DNA of 64,000 nt, from NCBI GenBank assembly GCA_005405945.1, contig BJHW01000001.1, positions 4,340,001-4,404,000 of the forward strand, in the 5' to 3' direction. Source of the DNA: Streptomyces violaceusniger. Lineage in GTDB: Bacteria; Actinomycetota; Actinomycetes; Streptomycetales; Streptomycetaceae. A program made the position numbers and the translations under genes. The notes beneath the pieces are model-generated. The model worked only from the letters and a program-made list of their open reading frames with translations, did not search any database and was not told the DNA's origin. This document shows, piece by piece, positions 1 to 10,009 of this stretch. The stretch's first letter is position 1, and every line of letters begins with the position of its first letter.

Positions 1-1807
1 GCACCCCCAGGCCGTCGCCCAGCGGCTCCAGCTCCCCGTACAGCAGCGACAGGAACCGTGCGACCCCGCCGCCCGCGGGCAGCCCCGCGCCTCCGACCAG
101 GCCGCCGTCCACCAGCTCCACGACCCCCGCGGAGCCTCCCACGGCCTCCACACCGGCCACCACGGCCTCCGCGGCGCCCTCGACGGCCTGCTCCACCGCC
201 TCCTCGCCCAGCAGCTGGTTGAGCCGGTCCAGGACCTCTCCCACGCCGTACCCCTCGCGGGCGAGCAGCCGCAGCCAGGGCCGTACGAGGCCGGTCACCA
301 CGGCCGCCTCCGGGCCGTTCCCGCAGACGTCGCCCAGGACGAAGCACCAGCGGCCGTCACCGGCCGGGAAGACATCGTAGAAGTCGCCCCCGGCCGAGAT
401 CTCGCCCGTCGGCTCGTACACCACCGCCGACTCGACCCCGGGGATCCGCGGGATCACGGACGGCAGCAGCCCGCGCTGGAGCACCCGGCTGATGGTCGCC
501 TGCCGGGTGTAGCGGCGGGCGGAGGCGAGCGCCAGGGCGACGCGGCGGGCGAAGTCCTCGATCAGGCCGACCACTTCGGCCGGCATCCGCACCAACCCGG
601 CCCGCCCCAGCAGCAGCGTGCCGAGCGCGCGGCCCCCCGCCACCAGCCGGCACGCGAGGGCCGCGCCGCCGGGCCCGTACGCGGCGGGGTCGGCCGGCCA
701 GGGCCACTCCACGGCGCTGCCGCGGACGGCGGTGGGCACATGGGGCGGCTCCTTCTCCAGCACCTGGCGCAGGCCCTCGATGCGCCCCTCGCTGGCGTGC
801 CAGACCCGGGCCAGCCGCGGCGGGCCGCTCGTGGAATCGAGCCAGACCGCGCACCAGTCGGCGAGCCGGGGCACCAGCAGCTGTCCGGCGAGCGAGGTGA
901 CCATGTCCTCGTCGAACTGCCCGGCCAGCAGATCGGACGCCTCGGCGAGGAAGGAGAGCGCGCCGCGCTGGATCCACTCGGGGTCCCGGCGGACGGGGAC
1001 GAGGCCCTGCGCGGGCGCGACGATCTCGACGGCCTCGACGCCCTCCTTACGGCCTTCACCGACGGTCCCCAGGCTCTCAGCGCCCAGCCCCTCGGAGACG
1101 GCTCCCAGCCCCTCGGGGACGGATTCCAGGCCCTCGGGGACGGCGCCCAAACCCCCGGCGACGGCTCCCGCCCCGAATCCGCCGTCCGGCCCGGCCACGG
1201 TGGCGTCCATGGCGTCCACAGCGGCCGCGGCGTCCATGAAGGCCGAGCCCATGCCGCCCGCGGCGGCGGGGCCCGTGGGTGCCACCGCCATCTGGAACCA
1301 CACCGACTTGGTCGCCCGCCGGTAGGTCGTCCCCCAGGACTCGGCGATCTCGGCCACCAGCCGCAGCCCGTGGCCCCCGGCGTACTCCGGCGGCTCGTCC
1401 GCGTCCGGCGGATCGCCGCGCACCACCCGGGTGGGATGGCGGTCGGTCACCTCCACCACCAGGGACGGCGGCTCGCCCTCGCGGTCCGAGACATCCAGCG
1501 CACAGCTCACCTCGACGGCGGTGCCCGCGTGCACCACCGCGTTGGTGACCAGCTCGCTCACCAGCAGTACGGCCTCGTCCGCCACCTGGTCGGTGACCCG
1601 GTCGGCGGCCGGGACCTCGAGCGCGGCCCAGTCGGCGAGTGCGGCACGGACGAACCGGCGCGCGGCCGAGGCCGCAAGCGGAGTGCCGGGCAGGCTGACG
1701 CGTGCCGATGCGCTGGTACGGACGGGGCCGACCCCACCCCCGACCGGTAGAACCACCCCACCGCCCTCAACCGACCCACCAGAAGTGGCAGAAGATGACG
1801 TCCCCAC
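1..1807 (-). CDS. SpoIIE/PP2C-family serine phosphatase with HATPase and GAF regions (3' end outside window)
   Basis: Probable RsbU-like regulator that controls anti-sigma or anti-anti-sigma partners. Reading leftward from a GTG at 1807, preceded by AGGAG at a good distance, the order is: a disordered N-terminus; an anti-sigma-type HATPase region with an N-box ELVTNAVVHAG near residue 85 and a G-box-like GGHGLRLV near 130; a linker of seven-residue repeats (about 1069-1170) such as AVPEGLESVPEGLGAV; a GAF-like region; and a PP2C phosphatase region with GGDFYDVF near 474 and GDVCGNG soon after. The two acidic phosphatase motifs are intact, so activity is likely. An in-frame TGA lies a few codons upstream, which limits the start. 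The C-terminus runs off the window. The exact sigma-factor partner cannot be inferred from the sequence. Confidence 0.85.
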   Translation of the reverse strand, partial: MGTSSSATSGGSVEGGGVVLPVGGGVGPVRTSASARVSLPGTPLAASAARRFVRAALADWAALEVPAADRVTDQVADEAVLLVSELVTNAVVHAGTAVEVSCALDVSDREGEPPSLVVEVTDRHPTRVVRGDPPDADEPPEYAGGHGLRLVAEIAESWGTTYRRATKSVWFQMAVAPTGPAAAGGMGSAFMDAAAAVDAMDATVAGPDGGFGAGAVAGGLGAVPEGLESVPEGLGAVSEGLGAESLGTVGEGRKEGVEAVEIVAPAQGLVPVRRDPEWIQRGALSFLAEASDLLAGQFDEDMVTSLAGQLLVPRLADWCAVWLDSTSGPPRLARVWHASEGRIEGLRQVLEKEPPHVPTAVRGSAVEWPWPADPAAYGPGGAALACRLVAGGRALGTLLLGRAGLVRMPAEVVGLIEDFARRVALALASARRYTRQATISRVLQRGLLPSVIPRIPGVESAVVYEPTGEISAGGDFYDVFPAGDGRWCFVLGDVCGNGPEAAVVTGLVRPWLRLLAREGYGVGEVLDRLNQLLGEEAVEQAVEGAAEAVVAGVEAVGGSAGVVELVDGGLVGGAGLPAGGGVARFLSLLYGELEPLGDGLGV

Positions 1808-1992
1808 TGTGCGGCTCCTGAAGAAGCTCCGTCATAACGCCGTATCCATAACCGTATCCGGCACGGACAGAGTGACAGACGGACCGCCCTCATATGCACC
1901 GGGTTACGCAAGTGAACCGCGATAAGGGGAAAATTCATGTGTCCGGCGGGCCGGTCAACCTGAAATCCGGTGCGGGGTCGTATCCTTGCCCG

Positions 1993-3882
<1,890 letters not shown>

Positions 3883-3911
3883 GGCATCCTCCGGGGCCCG
3901 CATCATTGCTT

Positions 3912-3929
3912 GGTGACTCGCGAGTAACC
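3912..3929. promoter_or_regulatory. Operator-like palindrome upstream of fadD
   Basis: The centre ACTCGCGAGT is a perfect 10-bp palindrome flanked by GGT and ACC, so 8 of 9 positions per arm are symmetric. It lies 30-47 bases upstream of the fadD start. Its size fits a TetR-type operator, but no regulator can be named. Confidence 0.4.
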
Positions 3930-4100
3930 TTCGAGTAGGTGATCAGGGTAGGGGCCGAATCCTTACGGCGTAAGGGGGCCGGGTCACGTTGTTCTCACGA
4001 GATGCCCAAGAGACGCCCCGGATGGCGGCGGGCCCGGCGCATCCATCACGCCAGGCCCGCTGACCACACTGTCCCCGGTGCTGTGGCCTCGGGCCTTTCC

Positions 4101-4171
4101 TCCCGGGGCGGGGTCCTGCTTCTTCTTCGCCCGGGGCGTTCTCCTTCTCCCGGGGCGGGGTCCTACTTCTT
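4101..4171. repeat. Imperfect duplication of the lepA 3' end
   Basis: A block TCCCGGGGCGGGGTCCT followed by a CTTCTT run occurs at 4101-4124 and again at 4148-4171, a 47-base spacing. The second copy contains the lepA stop codon and last lysine codons; the first lies beyond the stop and lacks it. Confidence 0.7.
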
Positions 4172-6040
4172 CGCCTTGGAGTCCTTGCCGTCGGAGTCGG
4201 AGGACAGCACCGCGATGAAGGCCTCCTGGGGCACCTCCACGCTGCCGACCATCTTCATCCGCTTCTTGCCTTCCTTCTGCTTCTCCAGCAGCTTCCGCTT
4301 ACGGGAGATGTCACCGCCGTAGCACTTGGCGAGGACGTCCTTACGGATGGCACGGACCGTCTCACGGGCGATCACCCGGGAGCCGATGGCCGCCTGGATC
4401 GGCACCTCGAAGTTCTGCCGCGGGATGAGCTCGCGCAGCTTGGCGACCAGCCGGACGCCGTACGCGTACGCCTTGTCCTTGTGGGTGATCGCCGAGAACG
4501 CGTCCACCTTGTCGCCGTGCAGCAGGATGTCGACCTTGACCAGGTCGGAGGTCTGCTCACCGGTGGGCTCGTAGTCCAGCGAGGCATAGCCGCGGGTCTT
4601 GGACTTCAGCTGGTCGAAGAAGTCGAAGACGACCTCGGCGAGCGGCAGGGTGTAGCGGATCTCGACCCGGTCCTCGGAGAGGTAGTCCATGCCGAGCAGC
4701 ACCCCACGGCGGTTCTGGCACAGCTCCATGATCGCACCGATGAACTCGCTCGGGGCGAGGATGGTGCCCCGGACGACCGGCTCGTGCACCGTGGCGATCT
4801 TGCCCACCGGGAACTCGCTGGGGTTGGTCACCGTGTGCTCGGTGCCGTCCTCCATCTCGACCCGATAGACCACATTGGGCGCGGTGGCGATCAGGTCGAG
4901 ATTGAATTCGCGCTCCAGGCGCTCACGGATGACCTCCAGGTGCAGCAGCCCGAGGAAGCCGACGCGGAAGCCGAAGCCGAGGGCGGCCGAGGTCTCCGGC
5001 TCGTAGACCAGCGCGGCATCGTTGAGCTGCAGCTTGTCCAGGGCCTCGCGCAGCTCTGGGTAGTCCGAGCCGTCCAGCGGATACAGCCCCGAGAACACCA
5101 TCGGCTTCGGGTCCTTGTAGCCGCCCAGCGGCTCCTGCGCGCCGCCGCTGACCTGGGTGATCGTGTCACCGACCTTGGACTGGCGGACATCCTTCACACC
5201 GGTGATCAGATAGCCCACCTCGCCCACGGACAGCCCGTCGGCGGGGGTCATCTCCGGCGAGTTGGTGCCGATCTCCAGCAGCTCATGGGCGGCGCCGGTG
5301 GACATCATCTTGATCCGCTCGCGCTTGCTGAGCGTGCCGTCGACGACCTTCACATAGGTCACGACGCCCCGGTAGGCGTCATAGACGGAGTCGAAGATCA
5401 TCGCGCGGGCGGGGGCGTCGTGGACACCCACCGGGGCCGGCACCAGCTCGACGACCCGGTCCAGCAGCTCGGCCACGCCCTCGCCGGTCTTGGCCGAGAC
5501 CTTCAGCACGTCGGAGGGGTCGCAGCCGATGAGGTGGGCGAGCTCGGCGGCGTACTTCTCGGGCTGGGCTGCGGGCAGGTCGATCTTGTTGAGGACCGGG
5601 ATGATCGTGAGGTCGTGCTCCATCGCCAGATAGAGGTTGGCGAGGGTCTGGGCCTCGATGCCCTGGGCCGCGTCGACCAGCAGGATGCAGCCCTCGCACG
5701 CGGCGAGGGAGCGCGAGACCTCATAGGTGAAGTCCACGTGGCCGGGGGTGTCGATCATGTTGAGGATGTGGGTGGCGGGCTCGCCGCCCTCGTCCTTCGT
5801 CGGCGCCCAGGGCAGCCGGACCGCCTGGGACTTGATCGTGATGCCGCGCTCGCGCTCGATGTCCATGCGGTCGAGGTACTGCGCGCGCATCTGCCGCTGC
5901 TCGACCACACCGGTCAGCTGGAGCATGCGGTCGGCGAGCGTCGACTTGCCGTGGTCGATGTGCGCGATGATGCAGAAGTTACGGATCAGAGCCGGGTCGG
6001 TACGGCTCGGCTCCGGCACATTGGTAGGGGTCGCGGGCAC
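4163..6040 (-). CDS. lepA: Elongation factor 4 (LepA), back-translocating ribosomal GTPase
   Basis: Translational GTPase that binds the ribosome and promotes back-translocation or correct initiation. The 625-residue protein has the G1 motif AHIDHGKST near residue 25, the G2 region RERGITIKSQ, G3 DTPGHVDF, G4 NKIDLP and a C-terminal LepA-specific region ending in a lysine-rich tail. I chose the GTG at 6040, giving the PATPTNVPEPSRTDPALIRNF start seen in Streptomyces LepA. The frame extends further upstream, but that part lacks family resemblance. It is divergent from rpsT across about 270 bp. Function is secure. Confidence 0.96.
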   Translation of the reverse strand: MPATPTNVPEPSRTDPALIRNFCIIAHIDHGKSTLADRMLQLTGVVEQRQMRAQYLDRMDIERERGITIKSQAVRLPWAPTKDEGGEPATHILNMIDTPGHVDFTYEVSRSLAACEGCILLVDAAQGIEAQTLANLYLAMEHDLTIIPVLNKIDLPAAQPEKYAAELAHLIGCDPSDVLKVSAKTGEGVAELLDRVVELVPAPVGVHDAPARAMIFDSVYDAYRGVVTYVKVVDGTLSKRERIKMMSTGAAHELLEIGTNSPEMTPADGLSVGEVGYLITGVKDVRQSKVGDTITQVSGGAQEPLGGYKDPKPMVFSGLYPLDGSDYPELREALDKLQLNDAALVYEPETSAALGFGFRVGFLGLLHLEVIRERLEREFNLDLIATAPNVVYRVEMEDGTEHTVTNPSEFPVGKIATVHEPVVRGTILAPSEFIGAIMELCQNRRGVLLGMDYLSEDRVEIRYTLPLAEVVFDFFDQLKSKTRGYASLDYEPTGEQTSDLVKVDILLHGDKVDAFSAITHKDKAYAYGVRLVAKLRELIPRQNFEVPIQAAIGSRVIARETVRAIRKDVLAKCYGGDISRKRKLLEKQKEGKKRMKMVGSVEVPQEAFIAVLSSDSDGKDSKAKK

Positions 6041-6127
6041 GCAGGGTCCTGTGTCTAGGCGGGACTCGGTGTTATCGGTATGGGTCAGTCCCGTCCATGG
6101 TCCCATGAATGGCGACCTCTTCCGGGT

Positions 6128-6157
6128 TTGGGACGCCATGGACCCTGCTGGTAACCT
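6128..6157 (+). promoter_or_regulatory. Probable rpsT promoter
   Basis: TTGGGA at 6128-6133 and TAACCT at 6152-6157 are separated by 18 bases and fit a housekeeping (HrdB-type) promoter. Transcription would begin near 6164, giving an untranslated leader of about 150 bases before rpsT. Confidence 0.5.
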
Positions 6158-6187
6158 GGCCGACTGTGTCTCGTGCCCCCTCTTTCG

Positions 6188-6211
6188 CGGAGATCTCCTA
6201 GGACATCTCCG
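6188..6211 (+). promoter_or_regulatory. Hairpin in the rpsT leader
   Basis: CGGAGAT and ATCTCCG form a perfect 7-bp stem in the presumed 5' leader of rpsT. Ribosomal protein genes are often autoregulated through such leaders; whether this one binds S20 is inference. Confidence 0.35.
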
Positions 6212-6313
6212 TAGGGGGCTCCATGGACGTCTTCACGGACGCCGCGGACGCCGCCATGGGCACGGACGCACCACGAAGCAAGTGAAACCCAACGAACCTG
6301 CGAAGGCTTTTAC

Positions 6314-6580
6314 GTGGCGAACATCAAGTCCCAGATCAAGCGCAACAAGACGAACGAGAAGGCGCGCCTGCGCAACAAGGCGGTCAAGTCCGAGCTGAAG
6401 ACCGCCATCCGCCGCACCCGCGAGGCCGTGGCCGCCGGTGACGCCGAGAAGGCCACCGAAGCCATCCGCATCGCCGCGCGCAAGCTCGACAAGGCCGTCA
6501 GCAAGGGCGTTCTGCACAAGAACAACGCCGCCAACAAGAAGTCGGCGCTCGCCCAGCAGGTCTCCAGCATCCAGGGCTGA
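6314..6580 (+). CDS. rpsT: 30S ribosomal protein S20
   Basis: Primary binding protein of 16S rRNA in the small subunit. The 88-residue basic protein begins ANIKSQIKRNKTNEKAR and has the usual S20 length, helical lysine/arginine-rich make-up and conserved NKKSALAQQV end. Translation starts at GTG 6314. It is a single-gene unit diverging from lepA, with its own promoter and long leader and a strong terminator at 6790-6829. Confidence 0.97.
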   Translation: MANIKSQIKRNKTNEKARLRNKAVKSELKTAIRRTREAVAAGDAEKATEAIRIAARKLDKAVSKGVLHKNNAANKKSALAQQVSSIQG

Positions 6581-6789
6581 CGCCTTCCGGGGCTGCCCCC
6601 TCCGGGGCTGACCTCGAAGGCTGACGCCTTCCGGGGCTGGTCTCCAGCCGGTTTGGGCACAGCGGTCCCTCTCACCCGCTCCGACCGGCAGCCGAGAGCC
6701 TCTTCAGCCCCTTCCGCCTCTTCAGCGGCACCGCGCCGCACGCGGCCTGCGTTCGCCACGCGGGTGCGGCGCACTTGATCGATACGAAG

Positions 6790-6829
6790 GCCCCGCGCCT
6801 GTCCTTTCCCCAGGACAGCGCGGGGCTTT
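6790..6829 (+). terminator. Probable rpsT terminator
   Basis: GCCCCGCGCCTGTCC pairs with GGACAGCGCGGGGC across a short loop with one bulge, followed by TTTC. It lies about 210 bases after rpsT and just before the next gene's promoter. Confidence 0.75.
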
Positions 6830-6844
6830 CGCGCTTAATTCGGG

Positions 6845-6857
6845 TATGTTCACGTCA
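6845..6857 (+). promoter_or_regulatory. -10 box for a probable leaderless transcript
   Basis: TATGTT at 6845-6850 fits the actinobacterial -10 pattern TANNNT and lies exactly six bases before the ATG at 6857. No ribosome binding site is present, so transcription and translation probably start together. Confidence 0.5.
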
Positions 6858-7810
6858 TGTCGACACCGGGGGAAACACCCAATCCGTACGGGCCGCCGCA
6901 GCCGCCCCAACCGCCTCAGCCGCCTCAGCAGAGCCCGGCGCAGGGGCCCCAGGCATCAGCACCGCAGGGGCCGCCGCAGAGCCCGCCGCCCGGCCCGTAC
7001 GGGCAGGTGCCGCCCCAGACCCAGCCGCCCCAGCACAATCCGTACGCCCAGCCGACGATGCCCTCCGTCCCCCTGGGCGGCGGCTACGGCCCGATGGGCG
7101 CGCCGGGCACGCCTCCCGGAGCAGCACCGCCCATGGGCCCCGGGGCCGGGGGCGGCGGCAAGGGCTGGCTGTGGGGGCTGGGCGGGGCCGTCGTCGCCTC
7201 GGCGGTCTGGACCGGGGTGCTGTTCGCCACGGGAGGCTTCGACGGGAGCGAGGCGAAGGCCGATCTCGCGGGCTACCGCTACACGACCAATCTGTGCGGC
7301 TCGACGGACTCCCAGGCCTTCGAGGACTCCGGGTACGAGCAGAAGAGCGACTCGTCGTCGAACCCCCAGCACAGCAGCTCCGAGAGCCCCGCGCTGGACT
7401 CGATGACCTGCAACATCGACTTCGAGCCGAGCGGCGCGAGCAGCAGCGACTACTCCTCGGTGTGGCTCTACACGACGGCGTCGCTGCACAAGAAGACCGA
7501 CCCCGGCCCCGAGTTCGAGGCCCAGTACCGGGCGTACGAGGACCAGAAGACGTCCAGCTACAGCTACGAGGTGAGCCCGGTCAGGGGGCTGGGCGACGAG
7601 GCGTATGTGGTGAGGCAGGAGAGCAAGAGCAGCACCTCCAACACCGGCGCCTATGTGATCCTCGCCGTGCGGGAAGGCTGGATGACCTATCAGTCGACCT
7701 GGTCGGAGTACGTGTCGTCCTCCTCCAGCGCCTCGGCCAAGACCCCGGACGAGGCCACCGAGATGCTGAAGAAAAGCGCGAAGGCGACGCTGACGAAGAT
7801 GAAGGAGTAA
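6857..7810 (+). CDS. Membrane protein with proline-rich cytoplasmic N-terminus and extracytoplasmic domain
   Basis: Function unknown. The 317-residue protein has about 90 residues rich in Pro, Gln and Gly (PPQPPQPPQPPQQ), a glycine-rich stretch, one transmembrane helix near residues 98-118 (GWLWGLGGAVVASAVWTGVL) and an extracytoplasmic domain of about 190 residues with two cysteines (LCGS and MTCN) that could form a disulfide. The overall plan resembles the three genes at 61.0-64.0 kb, but their domains do not obviously match. The start is set by a -10 box six bases upstream. Confidence 0.8.
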   Translation: MSTPGETPNPYGPPQPPQPPQPPQQSPAQGPQASAPQGPPQSPPPGPYGQVPPQTQPPQHNPYAQPTMPSVPLGGGYGPMGAPGTPPGAAPPMGPGAGGGGKGWLWGLGGAVVASAVWTGVLFATGGFDGSEAKADLAGYRYTTNLCGSTDSQAFEDSGYEQKSDSSSNPQHSSSESPALDSMTCNIDFEPSGASSSDYSSVWLYTTASLHKKTDPGPEFEAQYRAYEDQKTSSYSYEVSPVRGLGDEAYVVRQESKSSTSNTGAYVILAVREGWMTYQSTWSEYVSSSSSASAKTPDEATEMLKKSAKATLTKMKE

Positions 7811-7837
7811 TCACGGGCCCGAACCCCGCGTGTCGGC

Positions 7838-7909
7838 GCGGGGCACAGCCCCGACGGGGGCCCGGGGCACAGCCCCGACGAGGGCCCGGGGCACAGCTCC
7901 GGTTCGGGA
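7838..7909. repeat. Three tandem 24-25-bp repeats with hairpin potential
   Basis: Units starting at 7838, 7863 and 7887 share CGGGGCACAGCCCCG; each contains GGGGC and GCCCC and can fold. They lie between the convergent membrane protein gene and holA and may work as a bidirectional terminator. The third unit is degenerate. Confidence 0.65.
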
Positions 7910-7978
7910 AGGGCGGGGTGGGGAAAGAAACGTGCTCGGAACGAGACGGGCTCCCCAACCCCGGGGCCCGGCTGACGG

Positions 7979-8968
7979 TTAGCGGCGGCCCGCCCGGGCG
8001 GCGCGGGCGATCGTGACGACGGCCTTCTCCAGGGCGTACTCCGGATCGTCCCCGCCGCCCTTGACCCCCGCGTCGGCCTCGGCGACGGCGCGCAGCGCGA
8101 TCGCCACACCGTCCGCCGACCAGCCGCGCATCTGCTGCCGCACCCGGTCGATCTTCCACGGCGGCATGCCCAGCTCACGGGCGAGATCGCCGGGCCGGGC
8201 GCCGCGTGGCGCGGAGGCCAGCTTGCCGATGGAGCGGACGCCCTGCGCCAGGGCGCTGGTGATCAGCACCGGCGGCACCCCGGTGGAGACGGCCCAGCGC
8301 AGGGCCTCCAGGGCCTCCGCCGCGCGGCCCTCGACGGCGCGGTCGGCCACGGTGAAGCTGGACGCCTCGGCACGCCCGGTGTAGTAGCGGGCGACGACGG
8401 CCTCGTCGATCGTGCCCTCGACGTCGGCTACGAGCTGGGAGACCACGCTGGCCAGCTCGCGCAGATCGCTCCCGATGGCGTCGACCAGGGCCTGGCATGC
8501 CTCGGGGGTGGCGGACCGGCCGGTGGCGCGGAACTCCGACCGTACGAACGCCAACCGGTCGGCGGGCTTGGTCATCTTCGGGCAGGCGACCTCGCGCGCC
8601 CCGGCCTTACGGGCGGCGTCGAGCAGCCCCTTGCCCTTGGCCCCGCCCGCGTGCAGCAGCACCAGGGTGATCTCCTCGGCGGGGGTGCCGAGGTAACCCT
8701 TCACGTCCTTGATCGTGTCGGCCGACAGATCCTGTGCGTTGCGCACCACGACGACCTTGCGCTCCGCGAAGAGCGAGGGGCTGGTCAGCTCGGCGAGAGT
8801 GCCGGGCTGGAGCGCGTCGGGCATGAGGTCGCGCACATCGGTGTCGGGGTCGGCCGCGCGGGCGGCCGCCACCACCTGCTGCACGGCGCGGTCGAGCAGC
8901 AGCTCCTCCTGGCCCACGGCGAGGGTCACCGGGGCGAGTGGATCGTCGGTCGTCGTCTTCCTGGCCAT
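7979..8968 (-). CDS. holA: DNA polymerase III subunit delta
   Basis: Clamp-loader subunit that opens the beta sliding clamp. The 329-residue product starts MARKTTTDDPLAPVTLAVGQEELLL and continues through the conserved N-terminal segment (ERKVVVVRNAQDL) and the C-terminal collar-like helices ending in ALEKAVVTIARAARAG. Length and architecture match actinobacterial HolA. The frame remains open upstream to 9319, but the sequence beyond 8968 is low-complexity shadow coding and overlaps a divergent gene. It is convergent with the proline-rich membrane protein gene. Confidence 0.9.
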   Translation of the reverse strand: MARKTTTDDPLAPVTLAVGQEELLLDRAVQQVVAAARAADPDTDVRDLMPDALQPGTLAELTSPSLFAERKVVVVRNAQDLSADTIKDVKGYLGTPAEEITLVLLHAGGAKGKGLLDAARKAGAREVACPKMTKPADRLAFVRSEFRATGRSATPEACQALVDAIGSDLRELASVVSQLVADVEGTIDEAVVARYYTGRAEASSFTVADRAVEGRAAEALEALRWAVSTGVPPVLITSALAQGVRSIGKLASAPRGARPGDLARELGMPPWKIDRVRQQMRGWSADGVAIALRAVAEADAGVKGGGDDPEYALEKAVVTIARAARAGRR

Positions 8969-9012
8969 CGCGGTCCAGCATCCCACGGACCACCGACAGC
9001 CCCGCCGTCCGG

Positions 9013-9300
9013 ATGTCCGACAATGTTCCGGTGATCGATGAAGGACTGACCGGCTCCCCGCACGCCCGGCACATTCTGGTGCTCCCCGACCGCGACGCGG
9101 CGGAGGAGGTGGCCGAGGCCCTTCCCGAGCGCTTCGGCATCGCCCAGGAGCCGCAGCTGGTGCGGGACGCCCTGGCGGGTGAGGACGACGCCGAGGACGC
9201 CCAGTGGCTGGTGGTGGTCGAGGACCCGGCCGGCCGGCTGGACCCGACGGCGCTGGACGCGCTCGCGGACGAGTACGACGGCTGGCTGGAGGCCGAATAG
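9013..9300 (+). CDS. Small acidic conserved protein of unknown function
   Basis: The 95-residue acidic protein starts MSDNVPVIDEG and contains a strand-helix pattern ARHILVLPDRDAAEEVAEALPERFGI with a C-terminal ALADEYDGWLEAE. No family is recognised. It is divergent from holA and 55 bases before the MOSC gene on the same strand, so the two may share a transcript. No clear ribosome binding site precedes the ATG; an internal GTG at residue 7 is an alternative. Confidence 0.7.
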   Translation: MSDNVPVIDEGLTGSPHARHILVLPDRDAAEEVAEALPERFGIAQEPQLVRDALAGEDDAEDAQWLVVVEDPAGRLDPTALDALADEYDGWLEAE

Positions 9301-9355
9301 CGTCCGGGACTAGGCTCATGACGCACCGTGGTCACGGAAGAGGGGGACTTTGAGG

Positions 9356-9898
9356 ATGAGCGGAACGGTGACGGCAGTCAGCAGCAACGGCGAGTACTCG
9401 TTCACCAAGCCGAACCGGGACAGCATCACCCTGCTCACCGGCCTCGGCGTGGAGGGCGACGTCCACGCCGGCGTAACGGTCAAGCACCGCTCCCGCGTCG
9501 CCCAGGACCCCACCCAGCCGAACCTGCGCCAGGTCCACCTCATCCACGAAGAGCTCTTCGCGGAGGTCGGTGCGGAGGGCTTCAAGGTGCTGCCCGGTGA
9601 TCTCGGTGAAAACATCACCACCCGCGGCACCGACCTGCTCGCCCTCCCCGTCGGCACCCTGCTGCGCATCGGCGACGAGGCAGTGCTGGAGGTCACCGGC
9701 CTCCGCAATCCCTGCCTGCAGATCGACCACTTCCAGAACGGCCTCCTGAAGCAGGTCGTCGGCCGCGACGAGGCCGGAAACGTCATCCGCAAGGCCGGAA
9801 TCATGAGCATCGTGCGGGAGGGCGGCACCGTCCGCCCGGGCGACCTGGTCCACGCCGAGCTTCCCGCCGAACCCCACCGCCCCCTGGACCGCGTCTGA
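9356..9898 (+). CDS. MOSC-domain protein
   Basis: MOSC domains occur in molybdenum-cofactor sulfurases and in proteins that use a cysteine to handle sulfur or N-hydroxylated substrates. This 180-residue protein is a stand-alone domain with the family landmarks GVEGDVHAG, PGDLGENITTRG and GLRNPCLQI, which includes the conserved cysteine. A GAGGGGG ribosome binding site precedes the start; TTG at 9350 is possible, but ATG 9356 has the better context. The substrate cannot be told from sequence. Confidence 0.88.
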   Translation: MSGTVTAVSSNGEYSFTKPNRDSITLLTGLGVEGDVHAGVTVKHRSRVAQDPTQPNLRQVHLIHEELFAEVGAEGFKVLPGDLGENITTRGTDLLALPVGTLLRIGDEAVLEVTGLRNPCLQIDHFQNGLLKQVVGRDEAGNVIRKAGIMSIVREGGTVRPGDLVHAELPAEPHRPLDRV

Positions 9899-9956
9899 GA
9901 GCGGGCGCTCCCTGTCGCGATGAGTTCCGGCCGGGCCGGGAGTCTCTTCTGGTGAC

Positions 9957-9978
9957 CGTCGTAGAACGCCGTACGACG
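9957..9978. promoter_or_regulatory. Operator-like inverted repeat upstream of the DUF899 gene
   Basis: CGTCGTA and TACGACG form perfect 7-bp arms around an 8-base spacer, ending 31 bases before the ATG. Possible -10 sequences overlap it, as expected for a repressor site. No cognate regulator is visible nearby. Confidence 0.4.
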
Positions 9979-10009
9979 CTGCCCTGCACGAGACACCACG
10001 GAGGACACC

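Noticed and set aside
4481..6058. Long plus-strand open frame opposite lepA
   Set aside because: Antisense shadow of a strongly conserved gene; its composition follows from the high-GC codon pattern of lepA.
6577..6645. Repeats GCTGACGCCTTCCGGGGCTG after rpsT as a mobile element
   Set aside because: Only two short copies 40 bases apart without ends or genes; simple local duplication.
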